DNA of 64,000 nucleotides, from assembly GCF_016745255.1 (NCBI RefSeq), contig NZ_JADOEQ010000014.1, forward strand, positions 91,688 through 155,687, written 5' to 3'. The notes beneath the pieces are model-generated. The model was not told the origin of the DNA. It searched no databases and saw nothing but the letters and a program-made list of their open reading frames with translations. The DNA is from Enterococcus sp. BWR-S5. Lineage in GTDB: Bacteria; Bacillota; Bacilli; Lactobacillales; Enterococcaceae. The translations under genes and the position numbers were made by a program. This document shows positions 1 through 10,993 of this stretch, piece by piece; the first letter of the stretch is position 1; the number at the start of each line of letters is the position of its first letter.

Positions 1-273
1 GAGGTCAGTGATCGACGAATCAAAGAGCTGCTGCCTTTGCTGCAAGAAGGGGATGTACTGATTGTGATGGCGGATCATGGGAACGATCCGACAATCGGTC
101 ACAGCAACCACACAAGAGAACGTGTGCCGTTGTTAGTCTATAGTAAGGGTATCGAGAAAAAACAAATCGGGGAAAGAAAAACACTTGCCGATGTCGGTGC
201 AACAGTGGCAGATTATTTTGATGTTGCAGCACCCCAGCATGGCGAGTCATTTTTAACTAAGATATTTAACTGA
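1..273 (+). CDS. Phosphopentomutase-family protein, 3' end (partial)
   Basis: The reading frame is open from the first base, so the 5' part lies outside the window. The last 90 residues carry the metal-binding signature of the alkaline-phosphatase-like mutases (ADHGND followed by an HTRE motif), then the VPLLVYS and LADVGATVADYF blocks seen in phosphopentomutases. Between the two motifs the spacing reads PTIGHSN rather than the usual DeoB spacing, which I associate with the YhfW-like branch. Phosphopentomutase interconverts ribose-1- and ribose-5-phosphate; the true substrate of YhfW-like members is not settled. The family is secure, the choice between DeoB and YhfW is not. Confidence 0.75.
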   Translation, partial: EVSDRRIKELLPLLQEGDVLIVMADHGNDPTIGHSNHTRERVPLLVYSKGIEKKQIGERKTLADVGATVADYFDVAAPQHGESFLTKIFN

Positions 274-294
274 AACAAATAGAAAGTGCAAGAA

Positions 295-406
295 GGCTGT
301 GACAAAAGCGTTCAGCTCCGAGAAATAAGCAAAATAATTCGAAAATAGCTTCTCATATTTTTGAAATTATTTTACTTATTTCCGAGAGAGTTGCTTTTGG
401 AACACC
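295..406. repeat. Long imperfect palindrome, MITE/BOX-like
   Basis: The two arms, from about 295 and back from 406, pair over most of their length: CAAAAGC near the left end faces GCTTTTG near the right end, and an inner AAATAAG-rich arm (325-349) faces a CTTATTT-rich arm (359-382). There is no T-tract at the end, so it is not a simple terminator. Long hairpins of this kind occur as dispersed intergenic repeats in enterococci; that assignment is from memory and copy number cannot be counted here. Confidence 0.5.
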
Positions 407-464
407 GTTTATCTGATTGTAAGGAGCTAAGGATTGATTAGTGTCATAGTTTTGCCAGACAGGA

Positions 465-497
465 GGTCGGAGGAGTAGCTATCCTCTGACCTTTTTT
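465..497 (+). terminator. Rho-independent terminator or leader attenuator
   Basis: GGTCGGAGGA pairs with the later TCCTCTGACC (one G-U pair), followed directly by six T. It stands about 190 bp after the preceding gene and 45 bp before the amidase start, so it could be an attenuator in the amidase leader rather than the end of the upstream operon. Confidence 0.6.
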
Positions 498-541
498 AGT
501 GAAGTGCCATTTAGTCAATCATAGAATTGGAGTGTGTGCAG

Positions 542-1567
542 ATGAATCAACCTACAGCGATTGAAGGAGCAAAAAAGAGTTTTATTGCGTTAAAGAATCC
601 CTATGATTCTGTGGAAAAAGTGTATCCGATGATTATTGATCGATTTCAAGAGGAGACATGGGTCTATTATGCCGGAGTCAAAAATCGCAGCCAAGTATCT
701 TCAGAGTTTATCAAATCTTTGGAGGCTGTCGGTGTCTATCTTCACACGCTGGATAAAGCCTCAGTCGCCGGACGAGCGGTGGATATCCAACTAAAGAATC
801 CCTATACAGGACGACCGATGACGGGCTCCTCCAGTGGAACAGCGATTAATGTGTTATTGGGTATTAATGATATTGGTGTGGGAACAGATGGTGGCGGCTC
901 TGTCATTGCTCCGGCAATGGCGGTTAATCTTATTGGGTTTATCAGTCCGTTATTGGATGAAGAAAATATGCAGCAGCAAGCGAGCAAGGTATCAACAGAT
1001 GGTATTTCCTTTCATCCGTCTCTGGGCTTTATCACTGCAAGCTTTCACTTATTGCAGCAAGTACTGGCTGTTAGCTTACCTGTAAAGTCAGCCGAGAGAA
1101 TACCGACAATTATTTATGATTCAACTGATTTCTCTAAGGAGGAAGCAGGTGAATGGGAAGGTCAGACCAGCATAGAGAGTTTAGCTTTCAAGTTTGATTC
1201 ACGAGAAGCTTTGATGCCCGAACTGAAAGAGCTTCTGAAAAGCTGTGATGTATTAATTAGTAAAGAAGGGCCTGTAGATACGGCAGGATTGGGAGATACG
1301 GTATTGGGGCATTTTGATGAACGAACACAGGATCTGCAAAGGCAAGGGAACAAAGGACTTCTGCGTGTCGTGAATATGTTGGGGGCGACAGCGATTACCC
1401 TTCCTACCGAAGAATTTGCCGTAGGCGCGTTACTGATTTGCGAGTCGACACCAGAGAAAATCAGTCATATGCTGCAGTTAGCTGAAAAATGGCCTACGTA
1501 TAGCAGTCCCTATTCACGGTATTTTTCGGATTGTGGTGAGTACTACCCAAAGGAATTTGGTGAATAA
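542..1567 (+). CDS. Short amidase-signature family protein
   Basis: The centre carries the glycine/serine-rich amidase signature: MTGSSSGT, then GTDGGGSVIAPA, which hold the cis-serine and the nucleophilic serine of this hydrolase family. At 341 residues it is shorter than typical family members (about 450-500), and the N-terminal stretch that normally supplies the catalytic lysine (VKDN-like) is not recognisable, so activity is uncertain. ATG at 542 is preferred over the in-frame TTG at 527 because GGAG sits nine bases before it. The neighbour is a phosphopentomutase-family gene; a joint pathway is possible but not shown. Amide hydrolase is the family function; the substrate is unknown. Confidence 0.7.
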   Translation: MNQPTAIEGAKKSFIALKNPYDSVEKVYPMIIDRFQEETWVYYAGVKNRSQVSSEFIKSLEAVGVYLHTLDKASVAGRAVDIQLKNPYTGRPMTGSSSGTAINVLLGINDIGVGTDGGGSVIAPAMAVNLIGFISPLLDEENMQQQASKVSTDGISFHPSLGFITASFHLLQQVLAVSLPVKSAERIPTIIYDSTDFSKEEAGEWEGQTSIESLAFKFDSREALMPELKELLKSCDVLISKEGPVDTAGLGDTVLGHFDERTQDLQRQGNKGLLRVVNMLGATAITLPTEEFAVGALLICESTPEKISHMLQLAEKWPTYSSPYSRYFSDCGEYYPKEFGE

Positions 1568-1576
1568 TCAATTGAT

Positions 1577-1623
1577 GTGCAAGCAATCATGGAGAACGAC
1601 CTCCGATTGCTTGCACCTTTTTT
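1577..1623 (+). terminator. Rho-independent terminator after the amidase gene
   Basis: GTGCAAGCAATC pairs with GATTGCTTGCAC around a second short GGAG/CTCC stem, followed by C and six T. The stem is long and nearly perfect. Confidence 0.85.
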
Positions 1624-1680
1624 GATAGTAATTTCTTACAATGATGAGGTAGCTTATATAAAATTTTACCTATTTTTTTA

Positions 1681-1694
1681 GAAAAGCGCTATCA
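1681..1694. promoter_or_regulatory. cre-like site in the suf upstream region
   Basis: GAAAAGCGCTATCA matches the catabolite-responsive element consensus TGAAARCGYTWWCA at 12 of 14 positions; the leading TG is missing. It lies in the 285-bp AT-rich gap between the amidase terminator and sufC, in which no gene is visible. I could not fix a convincing promoter there. CcpA control of suf would be unexpected, so this is only a candidate. Confidence 0.3.
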
Positions 1695-1908
1695 CACCTA
1701 TGAATCATATAATTATCGTTTTCTGTTAATTTATTATTTGCTATCAAAACTTCTTCTCAAGTTATAAATATTACAATTAAGAAGGGATAATAGGGTAGAA
1801 ACATATGAAAAATAAAGAATCTCGATGGCAAAGAGATTGCGATTCATTATCAATTAGGATAGAATGAATGAGAACGAAATTATAATTTAAAGTTGGAGGG
1901 AACAAGGC

Positions 1909-2682
1909 ATGTCAGTTTTAGAAATAAAAAATTTGCACGTATCAATTGACGATAAAGAGATCCTGAAGGGCGTAGACCTGACAATGAAAACCGGAGAAAT
2001 CCATGCAATCATGGGACCAAACGGAACAGGGAAATCAACTCTATCTGCAGCAATTATGGGGAACCCTAATTATGAAGTAACTGAAGGTGAAATTCTTTTA
2101 GATGGTGAAAATATTCTTGAGTTAGAAGTTGATGAGCGGGCACGTTTAGGTCTGTTTCTGGCTATGCAGTACCCAAGTGAAATTCCGGGAATCACCAATG
2201 CGGAATTCATGCGTGCGGCTATCAATGCAACACGTGATGAAGATGACAAAATCTCTGTCATGGACTTCCTAAAAAAATTAGATAGTAAAATGGATTTACT
2301 AAATATGCCGGAAGAAATGGCAGAACGCTACCTAAATGAAGGCTTTTCCGGTGGGGAGAAAAAACGAAATGAAATCCTGCAGCTGTTGATGCTGGAACCA
2401 ACCTTTGCAATTTTAGATGAAATCGATTCTGGTTTGGATATTGATGCGCTGAAGGTTGTTGCAAAAGGTGTTAATGAAATGCGTGGTGAGAACTTCGGCT
2501 CGCTAATCATCACCCATTACCAACGTCTACTAAATTACATCACACCTGATGTGGTGCATATCATGATGAACGGTAAAGTTGTGAAGACAGGCAACGCTGA
2601 TTTGGCGAAACGCTTGGAAGCAGAAGGCTATGCAGGAATCAGTAAAGAATTGGGTATTGAATACAAAGAAGAAGAAGCATAA
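1909..2682 (+). CDS. sufC: SufC, Fe-S assembly ATPase
   Basis: ABC-type ATPase of the SUF iron-sulfur cluster machinery, cytosolic, 257 residues as usual. Walker A GPNGTGKST is at residues 36-44, the ABC signature reads FSGGEKK (about 149-155), and Walker B is followed by the SufC-typical LDEIDSGLD. In the complex SufC drives conformational change of SufB and SufD during cluster assembly. A GGAGGG ribosome binding site precedes ATG 1909. It is the first gene of a five-gene operon in the standard Firmicutes order; sufD follows 14 bases later. Confidence 0.97.
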   Translation: MSVLEIKNLHVSIDDKEILKGVDLTMKTGEIHAIMGPNGTGKSTLSAAIMGNPNYEVTEGEILLDGENILELEVDERARLGLFLAMQYPSEIPGITNAEFMRAAINATRDEDDKISVMDFLKKLDSKMDLLNMPEEMAERYLNEGFSGGEKKRNEILQLLMLEPTFAILDEIDSGLDIDALKVVAKGVNEMRGENFGSLIITHYQRLLNYITPDVVHIMMNGKVVKTGNADLAKRLEAEGYAGISKELGIEYKEEEA

Positions 2683-2696
2683 GGAGGGCACGGTAA

Positions 2697-5663
<2,967 letters not shown>

Positions 5664-5751
5664 AACAACAAGACGTAGACTGAATGAGACGTTTTAACGA
5701 GGAGAAAACATTTCCCCGCTTAGCAGATAGAAGAAGAGGGAGCGTGAAACA

Positions 5752-7146
5752 ATGAGCGGCGTACCAGAGTTAGAAGAATATAAATTCGGCTTCCACGATG
5801 ATGTTCAACCAGTTTTTAGTACTGGCGAGGGTCTGACGGAGGAAGTCGTGCGAGAAATTTCCCGTGTAAAGGGAGAACCGGAATGGATGCTTGAATTCCG
5901 CTTGAAATCATTAGAGCAGTTCAACAAAATGCCTATGCAAAAATGGGGCGCAGACCTGTCTGACATTGATTTTAGTGCAATTAAATACTACCAAAAACCA
6001 AGTGATCGCCCGGCACGTGACTGGGACGATGTACCGGATAAAATCAAAGAAACCTTTGAACGTATCGGGATTCCAGAAGCCGAACGTGCGTATCTGGCAG
6101 GCGCTTCTGCACAGTATGAATCAGAGGTTGTTTACCACAACATGAAGGAAGAGTTCCAAAAGCTAGGTATTATCTTTACCGATACGGACTCTGCTTTAAA
6201 GGAATATCCTGACTTGTTCAAGGAATACTTTGCGAAACTAGTTCCGCCAACAGATAACAAGTTGGCGGCACTGAACTCAGCAGTATGGTCAGGCGGGACA
6301 TTTATCTATGTACCAAAAGGCGTAAAAGTGGACGTACCACTACAAACCTACTTCCGTATCAATGCAGAAAATACCGGACAGTTCGAGCGGACATTGATTA
6401 TCGTGGATGAAGATGCCAGTGTTCACTACGTGGAAGGCTGTACAGCACCAACCTATACAAGCAACAGCCTGCACGCTGCTATCGTTGAAATCTACACACG
6501 AAAAAATGCGTATTGTCGTTACACAACCATTCAAAACTGGTCAGACAACGTGTACAACTTAGTAACCAAGCGAGCAAAAGCCTACGAAGGTGCAACCGTT
6601 GAATGGATTGACGGAAACCTTGGTGCGAAAACAACCATGAAATACCCAAGCGTTTACCTAGATGGACGCGGCGCTCGTGGAACTATGCTTTCCATCGCCT
6701 TTGCCGGTGAAAACCAGGTGCAGGACACAGGCGCAAAAATGATTCACAACGCACCAAATACATCCAGCTCAATCGTTTCCAAATCGATTGCCAAGGATGG
6801 CGGCGAAGTAAACTACCGAGGACAAGTAACCTTCGGCAAAGATAGCGCCGGATCAATTTCACACATCGAGTGTGACACGATTATCATGGATGATAAATCC
6901 AAATCTGACACAATCCCATTCAATGAAATTCACAACAGTCAAGTAGCCTTGGAGCACGAAGCCAAGGTATCAAAAATCTCAGAAGAACAGCTGTACTACC
7001 TGATGAGCCGTGGCCTATCAGAAGTCGAAGCCACTGAGATGATTGTAATGGGATTCGTTGAACCATTTACGAAGGAACTGCCGATGGAATATGCGGTGGA
7101 GTTGAATCGATTGATTTCTTATGAGATGGAAGGCAGTGTAGGTTAA
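5752..7146 (+). CDS. sufB: SufB, Fe-S scaffold component
   Basis: 464-residue SUF scaffold protein that, with SufC and SufD, assembles and transfers the cluster. The sequence is the highly conserved SufB type, including the YVEGCTAP block, the long [16 protein letters not shown] region and the C-terminal [10 protein letters not shown] motif shared with SufD. GGGAG before ATG 5752 is a good ribosome binding site. It closes the operon, with a strong terminator directly after it. Confidence 0.97.
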   Translation: MSGVPELEEYKFGFHDDVQPVFSTGEGLTEEVVREISRVKGEPEWMLEFRLKSLEQFNKMPMQKWGADLSDIDFSAIKYYQKPSDRPARDWDDVPDKIKETFERIGIPEAERAYLAGASAQYESEVVYHNMKEEFQKLGIIFTDTDSALKEYPDLFKEYFAKLVPPTDNKLAALNSAVWSGGTFIYVPKGVKVDVPLQTYFRINAENTGQFERTLIIVDEDASVHYVEGCTAPTYTSNSLHAAIVEIYTRKNAYCRYTTIQNWSDNVYNLVTKRAKAYEGATVEWIDGNLGAKTTMKYPSVYLDGRGARGTMLSIAFAGENQVQDTGAKMIHNAPNTSSSIVSKSIAKDGGEVNYRGQVTFGKDSAGSISHIECDTIIMDDKSKSDTIPFNEIHNSQVALEHEAKVSKISEEQLYYLMSRGLSEVEATEMIVMGFVEPFTKELPMEYAVELNRLISYEMEGSVG

Positions 7147-7155
7147 AAATTTATG

Positions 7156-7206
7156 ACAGCTATAAACGTTGAGATAACAGCGTTTATAGCTGTTTTTCGT
7201 TTTTTA
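7156..7206 (+). terminator. Terminator of the suf operon
   Basis: ACAGCTATAAACG pairs perfectly with CGTTTATAGCTGT, followed by TTTTCGTTTTTT. It marks the border between the conserved suf operon and the AT-rich accessory island. Confidence 0.93.
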
Positions 7207-7375
7207 TGAAAATTAGTGATCTTGATTTTGACCTTGAAGAGAATGATGAACCCTTTTTTAGTGTATGTAATTTAATTATATTAGGGTAAAATTAGGTTGA
7301 TTTTATGTTATTATTTTATAGAATATACTGTAGAAAAAATGAGGAATAGAGATATCCATAAATAAGGAGAAAGAG

Positions 7376-7552
7376 CATGAGATCCTAGGTAATCTGAAAC
7401 AAGAGGAACTGTTTTTGAAAGAATCCAAAGCTCCTTTTGAAGTAAATAAAATGAATCAAGAAACATTACGAGCAATTGAAGACACAGAAAATGGAAATTT
7501 GTATGGAGGATTTTCTTCTGTTAAAGAATTAATGAAGGACTTGAATAATTAA
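7376..7552 (+). pseudogene. Remnant of a RelB/DinJ-type antitoxin
   Basis: A short frame without a usable start reads as the C-terminal part of a RelB/DinJ antitoxin: PFEVNK, then NQETLRAIEDTENG, then FSSVKELMKDL and a stop. The N-terminal ribbon-helix-helix part is missing; upstream the frame is closed by a TGA near 7340, and the only in-frame ATG (7451) is inside the conserved tail. No toxin partner follows. It is probably a relic at the junction of the island. The rest of the 519-bp gap (7147-7665) holds the suf terminator and the hsd promoter. Confidence 0.55.
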
Positions 7553-7619
7553 TTACGTTAACGTAGATAAGAAATAGGATAATCTGTTTTTGAAAGTACT
7601 GATAAAGTTGAACTATTTT

Positions 7620-7628
7620 TGTTATAAT
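7620..7628 (+). promoter_or_regulatory. Extended -10 promoter of the hsd operon
   Basis: TGTTATAAT is a perfect extended -10 element 37 bases before the hsdM GTG; CTGATA 18 bases upstream of TATAAT is a weak -35. GGAG at about 7653 serves as ribosome binding site. Confidence 0.6.
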
Positions 7629-7665
7629 GTATTTATTTAGTAGACAATAGAATGGAGATATAGAT

Positions 7666-9678
7666 GTGAATTTTCAAGATAAAGTTAGCTTTATATGGTC
7701 AATAGCTGAAGTATTAAGAGGAGAATATAAACCAGAGAATTATGGGGAGGTAATTTTACCTTTAGTTGTTATTCGAAGGTTTGATTGTGTATTAGATAGC
7801 ACAAAAGAAGAAGTTTTAAAAAAATATGAAATGATTAAAGATAAACCTGAAGGAGTACAACATGCTTTGCTAACAAAAGCATCTAAAGAAGATTTTTACA
7901 ATATTAGTAATTATGATTTTAGCAACTTGTTGAGTGATCCAGATAATATTGCAGATAACTTTAAAGATTACTTGAATGGATATTCCAAAAATGCGAATGA
8001 AATTATTCAATATTTTGACTTTGATCCTGAAATTGATAAATTAGACCGAAATGATTTGTTGTATGAGGTGCTTAAGCGATTCTCTGAGATTGATTTGCAT
8101 CCCAGCGTGGTATCAAATATTGAAATGGGTTATATTTTTGAAGAGTTAATCCGCCGATTTTCTGAAAATACAGAAGCAGGAGACCATTATACACCAAGAG
8201 AAGTAATACGATTAATGGTTCATCTTTTATTTAATGATGATCGCATTGATATTGCAACGGAAGGAATCACGAAGACACTATATGATTGTGCGGCGGGTAC
8301 TGGAGGAATGGGCTCTGTAGCAAACGAGTACATGAAGAGTCATAACAATTTAGGAGAGTTAATTTTTCATGCACAAGAGGTAAACGAGGAGTCCTATGCT
8401 ATAGCTAAATCCGACTTACTTCTAAAAAAAGAAAATGCAGATAATATTCGTTTGGGCAATACACTAACGAATGACCAATTTAAGAACGACAAATTTGATT
8501 TTATGATTTCTAATCCACCATATGGTGTAGACTGGAAAAAAGTAGAAAAATCTGTAAAAGACGAACATAATGATTTGGGATTTAATGGTCGATTTGGTGC
8601 GGGTCTTCCTCGTACGAGTGACGGGCAATTATTATTTTTACAACATCTGATTTCTAAAATGAAACCTGTGACTAGAGAAAATCCTTATGGTTCTAGAATA
8701 GCGATTATTATGAATGGTTCTCCCTTGTTTACTGGCGATGCTGGATCAGGTGAAAGTGAAATTCGTCGGTATTTATTTGAAAATGACTTGGTTGAAGGCT
8801 TAGTTGCTTTACCAAATGACTTGTTTTATAATACAGGAATTTCAACGTATATTTGGATTTTAACGAATAACAAAGAACCGCATAGAAGAGGCAAGGTAAC
8901 GTTAGTAAATGCGGTTAATTTTTCTAAAAAAATGAAAAAGAGCATGGGAAATAAGCGTAATGAGATTTCTGAAGAGCAAATAATCGAAATCGTTTCTCTT
9001 TATAATGAGACAAAAGAAAATAAAAAAGTAAAAATTTTTGATAACGAAGATTTTGGCTTTCATAAAATTACTGTTGAAAGACCGTTACGTTTAAACTTTA
9101 ATTTATCAGAAGAACGTATCGAACGTGTAAAATACGAAAAAGCCTTTCAAAATTTAGCTACTTCAAAGAAAAAAAGAGAGGCTGGAGAGAAACAAGTTGA
9201 AGAGGGTAGGACTCTACAACAGGCAATTATAACTACTTTGCTGGCACATAGCTCTGATAACCTAGTCAAAAATAGAGATAAATTTACAACACAATTAAAA
9301 GAGTTATTCAAAAAAGAGGAACTAACTGTTCCAAATGCTATTTTCAAAGCGATTCTAAATGGATTATCTGAGAGAGATGAAACTGCTGATATCTGCATGA
9401 AAAATAAAACGACTGTCGAAGCAGATACTGAACTGAGAGACTATGAATCTATTCCTTTAAAAGAAGATATACAAGAATACTTTGAACAGGAAGTACTACC
9501 TCATGTTCCAGATGCTTGGATAGATGAAACAAAAACAAAAGTTGGTTATGAAATACCTTTTACAAGACATTTTTATAAATATACACCGATTAGAAGCTCA
9601 AAAGAAATACTTGGTGAGATTCGAGAGTTAGAAGTTGAAATTTCTGAACAATTGAAGAAGGTGTTTATCAATGATTAA
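7666..9678 (+). CDS. hsdM: Type I restriction-modification, modification subunit HsdM
   Basis: 670-residue N6-adenine methyltransferase subunit. An HsdM N-terminal helical domain is followed by AdoMet motif I DCAAGTGG (from residue 207) and the catalytic motif IV NPPY (283-286). With two HsdM and one HsdS it methylates the target site; adding HsdR gives the restriction enzyme. The start is GTG 7666, because the ATG two bases earlier is followed by a stop. The C-terminal 170 residues form an extended tail. HsdS starts eight bases before its end. Confidence 0.95.
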   Translation: MNFQDKVSFIWSIAEVLRGEYKPENYGEVILPLVVIRRFDCVLDSTKEEVLKKYEMIKDKPEGVQHALLTKASKEDFYNISNYDFSNLLSDPDNIADNFKDYLNGYSKNANEIIQYFDFDPEIDKLDRNDLLYEVLKRFSEIDLHPSVVSNIEMGYIFEELIRRFSENTEAGDHYTPREVIRLMVHLLFNDDRIDIATEGITKTLYDCAAGTGGMGSVANEYMKSHNNLGELIFHAQEVNEESYAIAKSDLLLKKENADNIRLGNTLTNDQFKNDKFDFMISNPPYGVDWKKVEKSVKDEHNDLGFNGRFGAGLPRTSDGQLLFLQHLISKMKPVTRENPYGSRIAIIMNGSPLFTGDAGSGESEIRRYLFENDLVEGLVALPNDLFYNTGISTYIWILTNNKEPHRRGKVTLVNAVNFSKKMKKSMGNKRNEISEEQIIEIVSLYNETKENKKVKIFDNEDFGFHKITVERPLRLNFNLSEERIERVKYEKAFQNLATSKKKREAGEKQVEEGRTLQQAIITTLLAHSSDNLVKNRDKFTTQLKELFKKEELTVPNAIFKAILNGLSERDETADICMKNKTTVEADTELRDYESIPLKEDIQEYFEQEVLPHVPDAWIDETKTKVGYEIPFTRHFYKYTPIRSSKEILGEIRELEVEISEQLKKVFIND

Positions 9679-10993
9679 AAGTTACTTTGATACAGAGTGG
9701 ATAGGAAAATATCCAGATAACTGGAAATTAGTTGGAATGACTAAATATATTGATACATTGGTAGACTATCGAGGAAAAACACCTAAAAAAACAGATGAAG
9801 GTATATTTCTTGTTACAGCAAAAAATATTAAAAATGGTAAGATTGATTATGAAATATCTAAAGAGTATATAGCAATAGATGATTATCCTACAGTGATGTC
9901 TAGAGGTTTACCAAAATTAAGTGATGTTTTGTTCACGACTGAAGCTCCACTTGGTGAAGTAGCTAATGTTGATAGAGAAGACATAGCACTAGCTCAGAGA
10001 GTGATTAAATTTAGAGGAAAAAAAGATGTATTAGACAATTATTTTTTTAAATATTGGGTGCTATCAAAAGGGTTTAATCAAAATTTATTATCTTTAGCAA
10101 CAGGATCAACTGCTTTAGGAATTAAAGCTAGTAAATTGTATAATTTACGATTATTGTTGCCCCCACTTTACATTCAAAAACTTATTGTTGATTTTTTAAA
10201 TAGTAAAATAATGGAAGTTGATATACTAATTGTCATCAAAGAAAAACAAATCAAACTTCTTGAAGAGCAACGTCAAGCAATGATAACAGAAGCTGTCACA
10301 AAAGGATTAAATCCTAATGTAAAAATGAAAAACTCTGGAGTAGATTGGATTGGAGAGATTCCTGAACATTGGGAAATTAGCAAAATAAAAAATAAATTTA
10401 CAATCAACAAAAGAGTAAATTGTATAGATAATCCTGTAGTTTTTTCTATGACTCAACGGGGGATAAAAGAGAAAAACATTGAAGATTACTCCGGACAACA
10501 TGCAGAATCTTATTCAAAGTATCAGCAAGTTTTAAAGAATGATTTTGTTATGAATGGAATGGATTTATTAACAGGATATATAGATATCTCTAATTATAAG
10601 TATGGGGTAACTAGTCCAGATTATAGAGTTTTTACACTGAATAATAGTAAAGATTTGGCTGAATATTTTTTAATGTATTTTCAAATGTGCTATAAACAGA
10701 AAATCTTTTATGGATTAGGTCAGGGAGTGTCCAAACTAGGTAGATGGAGACTTCAAACTAAAACGTTTAAAAATTTTCCTATAATGGTACCTCCAAAAGA
10801 AGAACAGATTGAGATTATAGAAACAATAAAATGTAGCAATGATGATATTGTACTCGGTATAGATTTAATAAAAATACAAATATCCAAAATGAAAGAATAC
10901 CGTCAATCATTAATTCACGAAGCGGTTACTGGGAAGATACCTATTGAAGAAATGGAGTCTTATTTAAAGGAGGCTGAAAAAAATGGCGATTGA
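9671..10993 (+). CDS. hsdS: Type I restriction-modification, specificity subunit HsdS
   Basis: 440 residues with the two-fold layout of HsdS: each target-recognition domain begins with a W-IG-P--W block (EWIGKYPDNW near residue 8; DWIGEIPEHW near 226) and ends in a conserved coiled-coil spacer (EKQIKLLEEQRQAMI; and the C-terminal YRQSLIHEAVTGK). The two domains read different half-sites of a bipartite target, which cannot be predicted here. There is no second partial hsdS or recombinase nearby, so phase variation by inversion is not suggested. Overlaps both neighbours, so coupled translation is likely. Confidence 0.93.
   Translation: MIKSYFDTEWIGKYPDNWKLVGMTKYIDTLVDYRGKTPKKTDEGIFLVTAKNIKNGKIDYEISKEYIAIDDYPTVMSRGLPKLSDVLFTTEAPLGEVANVDREDIALAQRVIKFRGKKDVLDNYFFKYWVLSKGFNQNLLSLATGSTALGIKASKLYNLRLLLPPLYIQKLIVDFLNSKIMEVDILIVIKEKQIKLLEEQRQAMITEAVTKGLNPNVKMKNSGVDWIGEIPEHWEISKIKNKFTINKRVNCIDNPVVFSMTQRGIKEKNIEDYSGQHAESYSKYQQVLKNDFVMNGMDLLTGYIDISNYKYGVTSPDYRVFTLNNSKDLAEYFLMYFQMCYKQKIFYGLGQGVSKLGRWRLQTKTFKNFPIMVPPKEEQIEIIETIKCSNDDIVLGIDLIKIQISKMKEYRQSLIHEAVTGKIPIEEMESYLKEAEKNGD

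Noticed and set aside
1797..1850. Hairpin AATCTC/GAGATT before sufC as a riboswitch
   Set aside because: The stem is short, there is no conserved core, and no terminator or ribosome-site sequestration follows.
9671..10993. Phase-variable hsdS
   Set aside because: There is one hsdS, no inverted partial copies and no adjacent recombinase, so shuffling is not supported.
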